Origin: Natrinema versiforme
GTDB lineage: Archaea > Halobacteriota > Halobacteria > Halobacteriales > Natrialbaceae
DNA: 64,000 nucleotides
Direction: 5' to 3'
Assembly: GCF_005576615.1 (NCBI RefSeq)
Contig: NZ_CP040330.1
Coordinates: forward strand, 620,001 to 684,000
The position numbers and the translations under genes were made by a program. Of the stretch, positions 26,942 through 35,215 are shown piece after piece; position 1 is the first letter of the stretch, and each line of letters starts with the position of its first letter. Under the pieces are notes generated by a model, which searched no databases, had not been told where the DNA came from, and saw only the letters and a program-made list of their open reading frames with translations.

Positions 26942-27304
26942 TCAGTCCTGATCGACCGCAGACGGCGTTCGCCGCCAGTCGGGTTCCTCCCGCGGCGGTG
27001 CGAGGACGCCGATGCCGACCGCGTCCTCGTCGGTCCGGTTTTCGGCCCCGTGGCGCTCGTCGCTCGAGAACATGTACGCGTCGCCGGCCGTGAGCGGGTA
27101 CTCCTCGCCTTCGACGATGGCGGTGAGTTCCCCCTCGAGGACGAAGCCGATCTGTTCGTTCGCGTGCGTATGAGACGGTAGCGTGGCCCCCGATTCGATT
27201 TTCCAGTAGACCATGCCTGCTTGCTCCCCAGCAGGAAGGTCCGCGAGGGAGACCCCGTCGGCGACCTCCTCGAACTCCGCGTGGCCCGTCGATATCCGTT
27301 TCAT
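26942..27304 (-). CDS. Cupin-domain protein
   Basis: A 120-residue single-domain cupin. The metal-binding motif is HTHANEQIG (His 45, His 47, Glu 50) with a second-motif His in SSDERHGAE. Small cupins may be enzymes or ligand-binding regulators. The gene faces away from the first binding-protein-fold gene, and the 84-base gap between them carries a palindrome, so a shared control site is plausible. Confidence 0.85.
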   Translation of the reverse strand: MKRISTGHAEFEEVADGVSLADLPAGEQAGMVYWKIESGATLPSHTHANEQIGFVLEGELTAIVEGEEYPLTAGDAYMFSSDERHGAENRTDEDAVGIGVLAPPREEPDWRRTPSAVDQD

Positions 27305-27338
27305 GGGAACGGGGCTCACTCACCACGTCTGCACTGAT

Positions 27339-27360
27339 AAACGTATCATGAAAACGTTTT
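27339..27360. promoter_or_regulatory. Palindrome over the promoter between cupin and binding-protein-fold genes
   Basis: AAAACGTTTT at 27351-27360 is a perfect 10-base palindrome, and an AAACGT at 27339-27344 pairs with the ACGTTT at 27354-27359. The CGTTTTAA end sits about 28 bases before the start codon at 27388 and could be its TATA region, so a bound repressor would cover the promoter. TTTATCA on the other strand (27335-27341) may serve the cupin gene. Confidence 0.4.
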
Positions 27361-27387
27361 AAGCCGCTCTCCGGTGTGCATTGTTCC

Positions 27388-28281
27388 ATGTTAGCAGACC
27401 AATCGGTCCGGCTGTTCCACCTCCCGTTCTCGTTCATGCTGCCACAGACGGTGGCGGCCGAACGGGGCTACTACCGCGAGGAGGGACTCGCGGTCGACCT
27501 GGTCGAGCGAGACAGACGCGACGTCTCGGTCAAATACATCCCCGCGGAGGAGACGTTGACGGGCGACTACGACGTGGATCTCTACCCCATCTGCAAGTGG
27601 GAGAGCATCCGCCGGACGTGGGACATGGACGACGGCCGGGTCGTCGCGAACGGCACCTTCGCGAACCTCCCGTATACCGTCTTCACTCGCCCCGATTCCG
27701 CGATCGAGTCGCCAGCCGATCTCGCGGATGTGCCGGTCGGGGTCAATCTGCGGACCGGCCAAGAGTACACCGCCCGCAAAGCGCTCGAGGACCACGTCTC
27801 CCCCGACGAGATCGACCTCGTCGGCTGCGGGATGCCGACCGACCGACTCCGAGCGCTTCACGAGGGACGCGTCGACGCCGTGACGCTCATCGACCCCCAC
27901 AGCACCCTCGCGGACCACCTCGGGTTCCGACGCCTCCTCGAGTACGACAACCACATGGGCATCGTCGGGAGCGAGGACATCGACCGGGACCTGCTCGAGG
28001 CGTTCCTGCGCGCTTACGGCCGTGCGGTCGCGGACATCAACGCGAACCCCGACGCCTTCCGCGGGACGTACCTCGAAATGCTCGAGGCCGACGCCGCGGT
28101 CGCGCCCGACCTGTTCGACGATGTCGACGTCGCGGCCGTCCGCGAGGAGATCACCGTGCCGCGGTACGAGGTCCCCGACCCCGTCGACCGCGAGGAACTC
28201 GACGACCACCTCGACTGGATGCGTGACCGCGGACTGATCGACGAGAACGCGGCGATCGACGACATCGTCGCGCCGCTGTAA
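27388..28281 (+). CDS. Periplasmic-binding-protein-fold protein (NMT1/THI5/SBP type) without signal peptide, copy 1
   Basis: A 297-residue protein of the type 2 substrate-binding fold, as in taurine/sulfonate/nitrate binding proteins and NMT1/THI5 proteins. The N-terminus (VRLFHLPFSFMLPQTVAAERGYY) enters the first strand directly; there is no signal peptide, Tat motif or lipobox, so the protein should be cytosolic. No transporter genes are adjacent. It is first of three such genes. Related cytosolic enzymes with this fold exist (4,5-dihydroxyphthalate decarboxylase, MqnA/MqnD, THI5), so an enzyme is possible; the substrate cannot be named. Confidence 0.82.
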   Translation: MLADQSVRLFHLPFSFMLPQTVAAERGYYREEGLAVDLVERDRRDVSVKYIPAEETLTGDYDVDLYPICKWESIRRTWDMDDGRVVANGTFANLPYTVFTRPDSAIESPADLADVPVGVNLRTGQEYTARKALEDHVSPDEIDLVGCGMPTDRLRALHEGRVDAVTLIDPHSTLADHLGFRRLLEYDNHMGIVGSEDIDRDLLEAFLRAYGRAVADINANPDAFRGTYLEMLEADAAVAPDLFDDVDVAAVREEITVPRYEVPDPVDREELDDHLDWMRDRGLIDENAAIDDIVAPL

Positions 28282-28322
28282 GCGGTTCCGGCGATTCACA
28301 CCAACTACCCCACACACCCACT

Positions 28323-29339
28323 ATGACCGAAATCGACATCAGTTCACAACAGGCCGCGATCGACGAGTATCAGGGCGACCCCGGCGACCGCCCCGTCCTG
28401 CGGGCCCGATTCGAACACAACGGCAGCCCGCGGTACATGCTCTACACGATCAAGCGGTTCGGCTACGATCACGACCACGGCTTTCACCTCGACCTGCGAC
28501 TCGTCTCCGACGAGTTAGACGAGGGCCGGGAGACCGTCGAGGCGAAACTGCAGGACGGTGACGCCGACCTGATCGACATCGACTACATCTCGACGGCCCG
28601 CGAGCGCGCCGACGGCGCGCCGATCGTCGCCTTCCACCCCTACGGCCAGACCGTCGGCGGCCTCGTCGTCCCCGAGGACTCCGGGATCGAGGGCCTCGCG
28701 GACCTCTCCGGCCACCGGATCGGCGTCGTCAGACGCCTCGACAAGAACTGGATCCTCGTCCGGGCGGCCTGCCGGGAGGCCCACGGCTTCGACCCCGACG
28801 AGACAGCCACGCCGGTCGAAGCCGGCTCGAAGGTCGAACTCACGCGGCTGCTCGAGGACGGTGAGGTCGACGCCATCTTGCAGTTCTGGCAGATCGTTCC
28901 GGAGATCGTCGAGACCGGGCCGTACCGCGAGGTGCTGCCGATGTCGACGCTGGTCGATCGCCTCGCCGGCACCGAAGCCGACGCCGATCGCCCGATCCCC
29001 GTCTCGACGTTCCTGACGAGCGAGACGTACCTGACCGATCACCCCGATGCGGTCCGCGGGTTCCGCGGCGCGTTTCAGGATGCCGTCGAGCGATTACAGC
29101 GCGACGACGGCCTCTGGGACGAGATCGGCGAGCGGCTCATGTACGAGGACGATCCCGAGGTCGTCCGAGCCGTCCGCGACCGGTGGCGCGCGATGGTCGT
29201 CGCCGACTGGGACGAGACCACTGTCGAGGGAATGGAACGGCTGTTCGACCACCTCGAATCGGTCGCCGGCGCGGATGCACTCGGCGTCGAGGAGCTCCCC
29301 GAGGGGCTGTTCCGACCCGAACTCGAGGTGGAGGCATGA
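28323..29339 (+). CDS. Periplasmic-binding-protein-fold protein without signal peptide, copy 2
   Basis: A 338-residue paralogue of the preceding gene, with a similar order of segments (GADLIDIDY-like strand, then IEGLADLSGHRIGVVRRLDKNW and DGEVDAILQFWQ). The N-terminus is hydrophilic (MTEIDISSQQAAIDEY), again without a secretion signal. It follows copy 1 by 41 bases and overlaps copy 3 by ATGA, so all three are likely one transcript and could be subunits of one complex. Confidence 0.82.
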   Translation: MTEIDISSQQAAIDEYQGDPGDRPVLRARFEHNGSPRYMLYTIKRFGYDHDHGFHLDLRLVSDELDEGRETVEAKLQDGDADLIDIDYISTARERADGAPIVAFHPYGQTVGGLVVPEDSGIEGLADLSGHRIGVVRRLDKNWILVRAACREAHGFDPDETATPVEAGSKVELTRLLEDGEVDAILQFWQIVPEIVETGPYREVLPMSTLVDRLAGTEADADRPIPVSTFLTSETYLTDHPDAVRGFRGAFQDAVERLQRDDGLWDEIGERLMYEDDPEVVRAVRDRWRAMVVADWDETTVEGMERLFDHLESVAGADALGVEELPEGLFRPELEVEA

Positions 29340-30316
29340 CGGACGCCCCCCTCTCGTTTCAGCTCAACTGGGAGCCGAACGGGTTTCAGTCGCCGTACTT
29401 CCTCGCCCGCGAGGCGGGCTTCTACGAGGACGAAGACCTCGAGGTCGAGTTCGTCGAGGGCCACGGCTCGCCCTACGCGGCCAAACGCGCCGCCCGCGGC
29501 GATGCGGATATCGCGCTCGCCGGCGCGAGCGCCGTCTTGGCGAAACAGAGCGAGGGGTTCGAGCCGCTCGCGGTCGCGGCGGTGACCCAGAAGACGCCGG
29601 CGGCCGTCTACACGCTGCGGGACGTCTTCGGCGAGGAGCTTACCGAACCCGCACAACTCGCCGGCCGAACCGTCGCGCCCTCCGCGACGAAGACGCGGAT
29701 CCTCACGGCCCAGTTACTCGAGGACGCGGGCATCCGCGACGAGGTCGACCTCCTCGAGGTCGATCCGCACACGCACCACCGCGTCCAGCACAAGGTGATC
29801 GACGGGACGGTCGACGCCGCGGTCGGCGTGGTCACCAACGGGATCGAAATCGGGCGAGAGCACGACCGGACGCCCGACGAACTCCCGATCGGCGAGTATC
29901 TCGACATCTACGGGATGACGCTCGTCACCGGTCCCGAGTTCGCCGACGAACGACCCGAGACGATCCGATCGTTCCTCCGGGCGACCGCCCGCGGCTGGGC
30001 CGCCGCGACCCGCGATCCGGAGCGCGCGATCGACGTACTGGTCGACCGCAACGCCACGCTCGAGCGCAACCGGGAGATCGAGCGACTGAAGTTCGAGACC
30101 GCCGCCCATCAACTCCAGTTCACGCCGTACGTCCGGGACCACGGCTGGGGCGCACAGGACGGGGATCGCTGGCGGCGACTCGGCGAGACGCTCTCGGAGA
30201 CGGCGCTGCTCGAGGGGGAGATCGACCCGGACGCGGTCTGGACCGACGAGTTCCGGCCCGCCGACGAGGCGCTCGTCGCGGAGTACGCCGACCGCGTTCG
30301 GCCGACGGCGGAGTAA
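29336..30316 (+). CDS. Periplasmic-binding-protein-fold protein without signal peptide, copy 3 (closest to NMT1/THI5)
   Basis: A 326-residue protein that starts MTDAPLSFQLNWEPNGFQSPYF, the standard opening of mature NMT1/THI5/TauA-type binding proteins, followed by LAREAGFYEDEDLEVE and ARGDADIALAGASAV. In exported relatives this opening follows a signal peptide; here the ATG lies immediately before it. It overlaps copy 2 by ATGA. Of the three copies it is the one that looks most like a conventional binding protein. Confidence 0.84.
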   Translation: MTDAPLSFQLNWEPNGFQSPYFLAREAGFYEDEDLEVEFVEGHGSPYAAKRAARGDADIALAGASAVLAKQSEGFEPLAVAAVTQKTPAAVYTLRDVFGEELTEPAQLAGRTVAPSATKTRILTAQLLEDAGIRDEVDLLEVDPHTHHRVQHKVIDGTVDAAVGVVTNGIEIGREHDRTPDELPIGEYLDIYGMTLVTGPEFADERPETIRSFLRATARGWAAATRDPERAIDVLVDRNATLERNREIERLKFETAAHQLQFTPYVRDHGWGAQDGDRWRRLGETLSETALLEGEIDPDAVWTDEFRPADEALVAEYADRVRPTAE

Positions 30317-30353
30317 TCGCGGCGAGGGACGTCCCCGCTCCGCTACCGGTCGA

Positions 30354-30854
30354 TCACCGATCGTCTCGGGACCGGTCGGGAGCCGCCGTCGCGTCGCTCT
30401 CACCGGACCCGTCGTCGCGATCGGGGTCGGCGCGGGTGCAGCCGCGCTCGTCGAAGGTTGCACACGCGTCGAGCAGCGTTTTGACCGGCGCCGACGGGTG
30501 GTCGAGGCGAAGCGTTCCGGTCCGCCGATCGTACGAGACGACGCCGGCGTCCGCCAGCATCGGGAGCTCGACGTGGACGAGCGATATCTCAACGGTCTCG
30601 CGGCGACGTTCGGACACCTCCTTCGGGGACGTGCGATCTAACCGAGCGGCGACGCGTCTAGCGAGACCACCGACGTCCGCGACGTCGTCCTCGCGGAGAC
30701 AATAGAGGACGCAGCGTCGGCGCCGCTCGCTCAACACCCGTACGAACTCGTCGAGGGCGGGGACGCCGCCGTCGGTTACCGTCGCGGAGGCCGCGTCGCC
30801 CTCGATAGCTGCGTCGCGCCCGCTCCGCTCGGAGCCGCCGTTCCCTTCGACCAT
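30354..30854 (-). CDS. Small HTH regulator (DUF7344-like winged helix)
   Basis: A 166-residue protein with a central winged-helix domain (LSERRRRCVLYCLREDD... then ISLVHVELPMLADAGVVSYD), a haloarchaeal pattern I associate with DUF7344. The tails are acidic and low complexity. The ATG at 30854 is preferred over an upstream GTG because a TATATATTT box lies about 26-34 bases upstream on this strand, which would give a leaderless transcript. It is convergent with the third binding-protein-fold gene, 37 bases apart. Confidence 0.8.
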   Translation of the reverse strand: MVEGNGGSERSGRDAAIEGDAASATVTDGGVPALDEFVRVLSERRRRCVLYCLREDDVADVGGLARRVAARLDRTSPKEVSERRRETVEISLVHVELPMLADAGVVSYDRRTGTLRLDHPSAPVKTLLDACATFDERGCTRADPDRDDGSGESDATAAPDRSRDDR

Positions 30855-30879
30855 GATATCACTCGAGAGTACCACGGAG

Positions 30880-30888
30880 TTATATATT
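30880..30888 (-). promoter_or_regulatory. TATA box of the DUF7344-like gene
   Basis: The strand opposite 30880-30888 reads AAATATATA, 26-34 bases upstream of the ATG at 30854, and marks that codon as the likely start of a leaderless mRNA. Confidence 0.6.
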
Positions 30889-31060
30889 TGGGATGGTACG
30901 ACACCACATTTATCTGTGATCTAACGATAATACCAGTAAATTTTGCAACGGCCGCACATTCGTCACGCCGATAATTCGCATACGTCGCCTGTCGCATCGA
31001 GATTGCGTGTCGGTTGCGGCGATAAGCATTTACTGCCGACGGCCGTAGTCGTGCGTCCGA

Positions 31061-31696
31061 ATGGCCCTCGAGCGCAACTATGACTTCTGGCTGCTCGACC
31101 TCGACGGCACCCTCGTCGACGTCGAGTGGTCCTACACTCGCGACGTGTTCGACCGGGTCGGCGACCGGGTCGGCCGCGAGTTCACTGACCGGGAGGCAGA
31201 TATCCTCTGGAGCGGCCTCACCGGCTCTCGCGACCGCCAACTCGAGGAGTGGGGTGTCGACCCCGTCGAGTTCTGGGAGGCCTTCCACGACGAGGAAGAC
31301 CCCATGGTCCGAGCCGAACAGACTTATCTCCACGAGGACGCGGCGTTCGTCGCCGACCTCGAGGTGCCGGTCGGCCTGGTCACGCACTGTCAGGAGTTCC
31401 TCGCCGAACCCGTCCTGGACCACCTCGGGATCGGCGACTGGTTCGACGCGCGCCTGTGCTGTACCGAGGAGACGGGCTGGAAGCCCGATCCGGGGCCCGT
31501 CCAGTCGGTCATGTCCGAACTGGGCGTCGGTCACAACGGCCACCGAGGCGTGCTTGCGGGCGACGGCGCCTGCGACGTCGGCGCGGCGTGGAACGCCGGC
31601 CTCGACGCGATCCACGTCGAACGGGTCGGCCACGAGCGGCGTGGCCAGTGCGTGCTCGGCGACTACCGCGTCCAGTCGTTCGCGGAACTGTACTGA
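31061..31696 (+). CDS. HAD-family hydrolase
   Basis: A 211-residue haloacid dehalogenase-superfamily phosphatase. Motif I is DLDGTLVD at residues 13-20, motif II is VTHC near 108, and the Lys of motif III is in GWKPDPGP. The final acidic motif is GDGACDVGAA. The cap helices indicate a subfamily I enzyme, but the substrate is unknown. A TAAGCATTTA stretch about 30 bases upstream may be the promoter. Confidence 0.88.
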   Translation: MALERNYDFWLLDLDGTLVDVEWSYTRDVFDRVGDRVGREFTDREADILWSGLTGSRDRQLEEWGVDPVEFWEAFHDEEDPMVRAEQTYLHEDAAFVADLEVPVGLVTHCQEFLAEPVLDHLGIGDWFDARLCCTEETGWKPDPGPVQSVMSELGVGHNGHRGVLAGDGACDVGAAWNAGLDAIHVERVGHERRGQCVLGDYRVQSFAELY

Positions 31697-31796
31697 GCGA
31701 TCGCCGCTCGAGAGCGCCGGCAGCGGAACCGGCCCGAGTCCGACCCGACGATATTTCAAGGCCAGTACCCTTTTCGATCGACGGCGGACCGTCCGT

Positions 31797-32279
31797 ATGG
31801 AACTCGACGGCACGGACCACGCGATCCTCTACCTCCTGCAGGCGGAGAGTCGCGCGGATTTCACCCACGACGAGATCGCCGAGCGGATCGATGTCTCCTC
31901 GAGCACCGTCAGCAACCGCATCCAGCGGCTGGAAGACGAGGGGGTCCTCGAGAAGTTCGATCCGGTAATCAACTACGAAAAGGCGGGTGCGCCCCACCAC
32001 ATTTTGTTCGTCTGTACGGCTCCAATCCCCGAGCGCAGGGACCTCTGCGAGCGGACGATCGAGCTGTCGAACGTCGTCCACGCTCGCGAACTGCTGACCG
32101 GATCGCAGAACCTGCACGTCGAAGTCGTCGGTATGCAGGCCGGAGACGTCGAGTCGACCGCCGAAGAATTGGACGGCCTCGGCCTCGAGATCGAACGCTC
32201 CGAGATGCTCAGAACGGAGTACAGCCGCCCCTACGATCACTTCGGCTACGAACTCGTCGACGAACCGGACTCGGGATGA
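31797..32279 (+). CDS. Lrp/AsnC-family transcription regulator
   Basis: A 160-residue regulator with an N-terminal HTH (DGTDHAILYLLQAESRADF; then SSSTVSNRIQRLEDEGVLEKF, residues about 4-57) and a C-terminal ligand-sensing alpha/beta domain. The binding ligand, usually an amino acid, cannot be predicted. Its neighbours are unrelated, so it may act at a distance. Confidence 0.87.
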   Translation: MELDGTDHAILYLLQAESRADFTHDEIAERIDVSSSTVSNRIQRLEDEGVLEKFDPVINYEKAGAPHHILFVCTAPIPERRDLCERTIELSNVVHARELLTGSQNLHVEVVGMQAGDVESTAEELDGLGLEIERSEMLRTEYSRPYDHFGYELVDEPDSG

Positions 32280-32425
32280 GAACGGCCGATAAATACTTGC
32301 GGAGATGGCTCGGAGCAGATTATTCCTTCCTTTTGTGGACCGCAGCCAGAACCGATCTTTCCTGCTGGCCAGCAGCAACAAGATATACCACTATTCTTAT
32401 GTATTTCACCGGCCTTACTCGGATA

Positions 32426-32734
32426 ATGGATTCTCAGCCCTCGAACCGAACCGCCGACGATGCACAGGCTCCGGTGTCGGTCCGCGTCGTCGAAGCGGTC
32501 GCGGAACGCGAAGGGATCGATCCGCTCGAACTTTCGCCACCGCTTCACGACGCGATCGATCCGACCGCGCTGGACGACCTCTTTGAATCGAACCGATCCC
32601 GGCAGCGGGACGCCGGTTCCGTTTCGTTCACCTACTGTGGATACAGCGTTCGCGTCGAGAGCGACGGCCGGGTCGACCTCGAGACCGAGACCGAAAGGGA
32701 TTCAGGAGTCCGGTCGGAGACGAATTCACGATGA
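32426..32734 (+). CDS. HalOD1 output-domain protein
   Basis: A 102-residue protein whose SVRVVEAVAEREGIDPLELSPPLHDAID segment and FTYCGYSVRVESDGRV strand pair match the HalOD1 domain, an output module of haloarchaeal signal-transduction proteins. It stands alone here without a receiver domain. Its stop overlaps the next start (ATGA), pointing to joint action with the zinc-finger-like protein downstream. Confidence 0.8.
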   Translation: MDSQPSNRTADDAQAPVSVRVVEAVAEREGIDPLELSPPLHDAIDPTALDDLFESNRSRQRDAGSVSFTYCGYSVRVESDGRVDLETETERDSGVRSETNSR

Positions 32735-32928
32735 AGTACTGTCTCGACTGCGACTGGAGTCTGAACGCGACCGACGAACCGTCCCAGCGGGACCGCTCGC
32801 AGGCGGCCATCGACCACCACGTCGACACGGGACACACGATCGACTCGAGCGAATCGATCGTCCGTCCGACCGCGCCAGATGTCGCCGGTGAGGTCCTCGT
32901 TCGCGATCTGGTTCCCTCGAGCGACTGA
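32731..32928 (+). CDS. Small zinc-finger-like protein
   Basis: A 65-residue protein with CLDC at residues 4-7 and HHVDTGH at about 29-35, a C2H2-like set of metal ligands. It is translationally coupled to the HalOD1 protein by a 4-base overlap. Such small zinc-finger proteins are common in haloarchaea and few have known functions. Confidence 0.75.
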   Translation: MKYCLDCDWSLNATDEPSQRDRSQAAIDHHVDTGHTIDSSESIVRPTAPDVAGEVLVRDLVPSSD

Positions 32929-32975
32929 GCGGTCGATCGCGCGTCTCGGAGCGACAGTCCCTGACAGCGACCCCG

Positions 32976-33239
32976 TTACCCGTAGTGTTCCTCGAGGTAG
33001 TCGACGATGTCCTCGCTCTCGTAGAGTTGTTCCTCGCGGTCGGTATCGACGAGGAACGGGATCGCATCCTCGCCGCCGAGGTCAGTCATCGCCCGCTGGG
33101 CCCACTCGTTGAGCACGTCACCGCCCTCGTGGCCGGGCCGTCGCGGGTTGTGAATCACGTACGAGACGCCGAGGTCCGTCAGTTTCTCGCGGACATCGCT
33201 GCTGTGCGGACAGCTCTCCGCCTGATAGAGTTCGAGCAT
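32976..33239 (-). CDS. Glutaredoxin/GST N-terminal-domain protein
   Basis: An 87-residue thioredoxin-fold protein. The redox-site position is CPHS at residues 10-13, a monothiol-type variant. IPFLVDTD supplies the cis-Pro and YESEDIVDYLEEHYG the glutathione-binding-style helix. Haloarchaea use gamma-glutamylcysteine or related thiols rather than glutathione, so the physiological partner is uncertain. Confidence 0.85.
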   Translation of the reverse strand: MLELYQAESCPHSSDVREKLTDLGVSYVIHNPRRPGHEGGDVLNEWAQRAMTDLGGEDAIPFLVDTDREEQLYESEDIVDYLEEHYG

Positions 33240-33383
33240 GAGACGGTCGACCACGCCGCGTCGTGTAAACGTTGGCCGCGCACCGTCCGGCGGCTGCGAT
33301 TGGTTGCCAATTCACCGTATTCATCCATTCTTACCATTCTATCGACAGGAAAGCTTATGCCGGGATACTCGGGTTATCGGAGC

Positions 33384-33716
33384 ATGGCACGCGATACACC
33401 GGTACAGAACCGGACCGCCACGGCCGCAACTGACAGTACACTTCCAAATCTCGTAACAATCGTTGGACGAGGCGTCCCCTCGAACTACGAGATTGCCGTC
33501 GACGGCGACCTCGAGATGCTCGCCGCCGATCCCGTCGCCGAGGGAACCGTCGTCGCCGGCGGCGTCGCCGAGGGCGCGATAGACGTCGGCGTCCAGCGCT
33601 TCCGCTTTTCCGGCCAGATGGCGAACGTTCGTCTCGTCGACTGGAACGGGAACGAAGCGCCCGACTCCGCGAGCGTCCCGACGGTCCACGTCGAGTACGG
33701 CGCACCGGACCGGTAA
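33384..33716 (+). CDS. Conserved haloarchaeal protein, function unknown
   Basis: A 110-residue protein with a beta-rich core (LVTIVGRGVPSNYEIAVDGDLEML; GAIDVGVQRFRFSGQMANVRL). I chose the ATG at 33384 over the one at 33357 because AAAGCTTAT at 33350-33358 lies about 26-34 bases before it and looks like a TATA box. Function unknown. Confidence 0.65.
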   Translation: MARDTPVQNRTATAATDSTLPNLVTIVGRGVPSNYEIAVDGDLEMLAADPVAEGTVVAGGVAEGAIDVGVQRFRFSGQMANVRLVDWNGNEAPDSASVPTVHVEYGAPDR

Positions 33717-33868
33717 CAGTTCGACACGGCCGACTCCGGGTAGGGGTTTCTGCAGTTCCGTACGACTCGATCGCTCACTCTAGAGCGCCAGTAGTGCGAC
33801 CGCTACAGAGGAACTGGTGGTCTCGAGTCACGACGATTCGAAAAGCCGCTCGCTCGCCCGCCGATCGC

Positions 33869-35215
33869 TCAGTCGTCGTCGGTCGCGCCGATTCCCGAAT
33901 CGGGGTTCGCGGTGATGGCCGACGGCGGCGCGAGCGGGCCGTCATCGGCGTCGAACTCCGGATTGAATAGTTGCAGGGCGGTGTGGATGGTACTCCAGTC
34001 GTCCTCCGCCGCCGCCTCGCGTAGGCTCTTGGTCGGCGGGGCGAGCAACTGGTTGACCAGCGCGTCGGCCATCGCTTCGACGACCTCGCGTTGCTCCTCG
34101 GTAGTTTCCTCCCCGAGGTTCGAGAGCGCGGTCTCGACCTCTCGCTCCTTGATCCGCTCGGCGGACTCATACATCGCCGCGATCGCCTCGTCGGCGCGGG
34201 CCCGTTTGTACTGCTCGGTCAGCAGGTCGAACTCCGCGTCGATCATCGCCTCGACCTCGCGGGCCGCGTCGGCCCGCTGCTCGCGGGTCTCCTCGGTGAT
34301 CGACTCGAGGTCGTCCAGATCGAAGACACGAACCGACGGCAGCGCGTCGGCCGCCGGGGACACGTCCCGCGGCTGGCCGAGGTCAACGACCACCTGCTCG
34401 GTCTCTGAGTCCCCCGCCTCGTCGGTCTCTCCCTCGAGTTGACGGGGGCCGAGGATCGGGTTCTCGCTTCCGGTCGCTGTGACGACGACATCGGCGCGGC
34501 TCGCGACGGTATCGAGCGCCTCGAGCGGCGCGGCCGTGGCGTTCGTCTCGTCCTCGATGTCGCTGACGAGGTGGTCGGCGTGGGCGACGGTCCGGTTGGC
34601 GACGACGAGTTCGTCGACCCCGGCGGCCGCGAGGCTGCGCGCAGCGAGTTGTCCCATCTCGCCGGCACCGACGACCAGCGCGGTCGCCCCCTCGAGGGCG
34701 ATTTCGGCGGCTGCTCGGCGCGTCGCGGCCGAGCCCAGCGAGACGACGCCCTCGTTGATACCGGTCTCGGTGCGGGCACGCTCGCCGACGTGGATCGCCT
34801 TCGTGACGGCGGCCTCGAGCATCGAGCCGATGCCGCCGGCGTCGCGGGCGTCCTCGTAGGCGGTCCGGACCTGCCCGATGATCTGGTCCTCGCCGAGGAT
34901 CACCGACTCGAGTCCGGCGGCCACCCGAAGCAGGTGCTGCAGGCTCTCGTCGTGGTCGGTCGTGACGACGGCGTCGTCGTCGACCCCGGCGAAAAGTTCC
35001 TCGAGGGCGGCCCGACCGATGGCGTGGTCGGGAGCGACGACGTACGCCTCGACTCGGTTACACGTCGAGAGGACGTACGCCTCCTCGATATCGGGAACGG
35101 TCAGGAGTTCGTCTACGGCAGCCCCCTGACTGTCGGGACTGGCGACGGCCAGTTGGTCGACGCTACCGCTCTCGTGGGTCACTCGTGCAGCGGTCACGAC
35201 CCCGGTCGACATCAT
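33869..35215 (-). CDS. hemA: Glutamyl-tRNA reductase
   Basis: A 448-residue enzyme that reduces glutamyl-tRNA to glutamate-1-semialdehyde, the first committed step of tetrapyrrole synthesis. The catalytic cysteine is in LSTCNRVEAY (Cys 52), the NADPH-binding strand is LVVGAGEMGQL, and the C-terminal helix allows dimer formation. It overlaps sirC by 4 bases (ATGA). An acidic insertion around residue 275 is a haloarchaeal feature. Confidence 0.95.
   Translation of the reverse strand: MMSTGVVTAARVTHESGSVDQLAVASPDSQGAAVDELLTVPDIEEAYVLSTCNRVEAYVVAPDHAIGRAALEELFAGVDDDAVVTTDHDESLQHLLRVAAGLESVILGEDQIIGQVRTAYEDARDAGGIGSMLEAAVTKAIHVGERARTETGINEGVVSLGSAATRRAAAEIALEGATALVVGAGEMGQLAARSLAAAGVDELVVANRTVAHADHLVSDIEDETNATAAPLEALDTVASRADVVVTATGSENPILGPRQLEGETDEAGDSETEQVVVDLGQPRDVSPAADALPSVRVFDLDDLESITEETREQRADAAREVEAMIDAEFDLLTEQYKRARADEAIAAMYESAERIKEREVETALSNLGEETTEEQREVVEAMADALVNQLLAPPTKSLREAAAEDDWSTIHTALQLFNPEFDADDGPLAPPSAITANPDSGIGATDDD

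Noticed and set aside
29336-30316. Calling copy 3 a thiamine-pyrimidine synthase (THI5)
   Set aside because: I cannot see the THI5 active-site His and Cys motifs; only the shared fold is supported.
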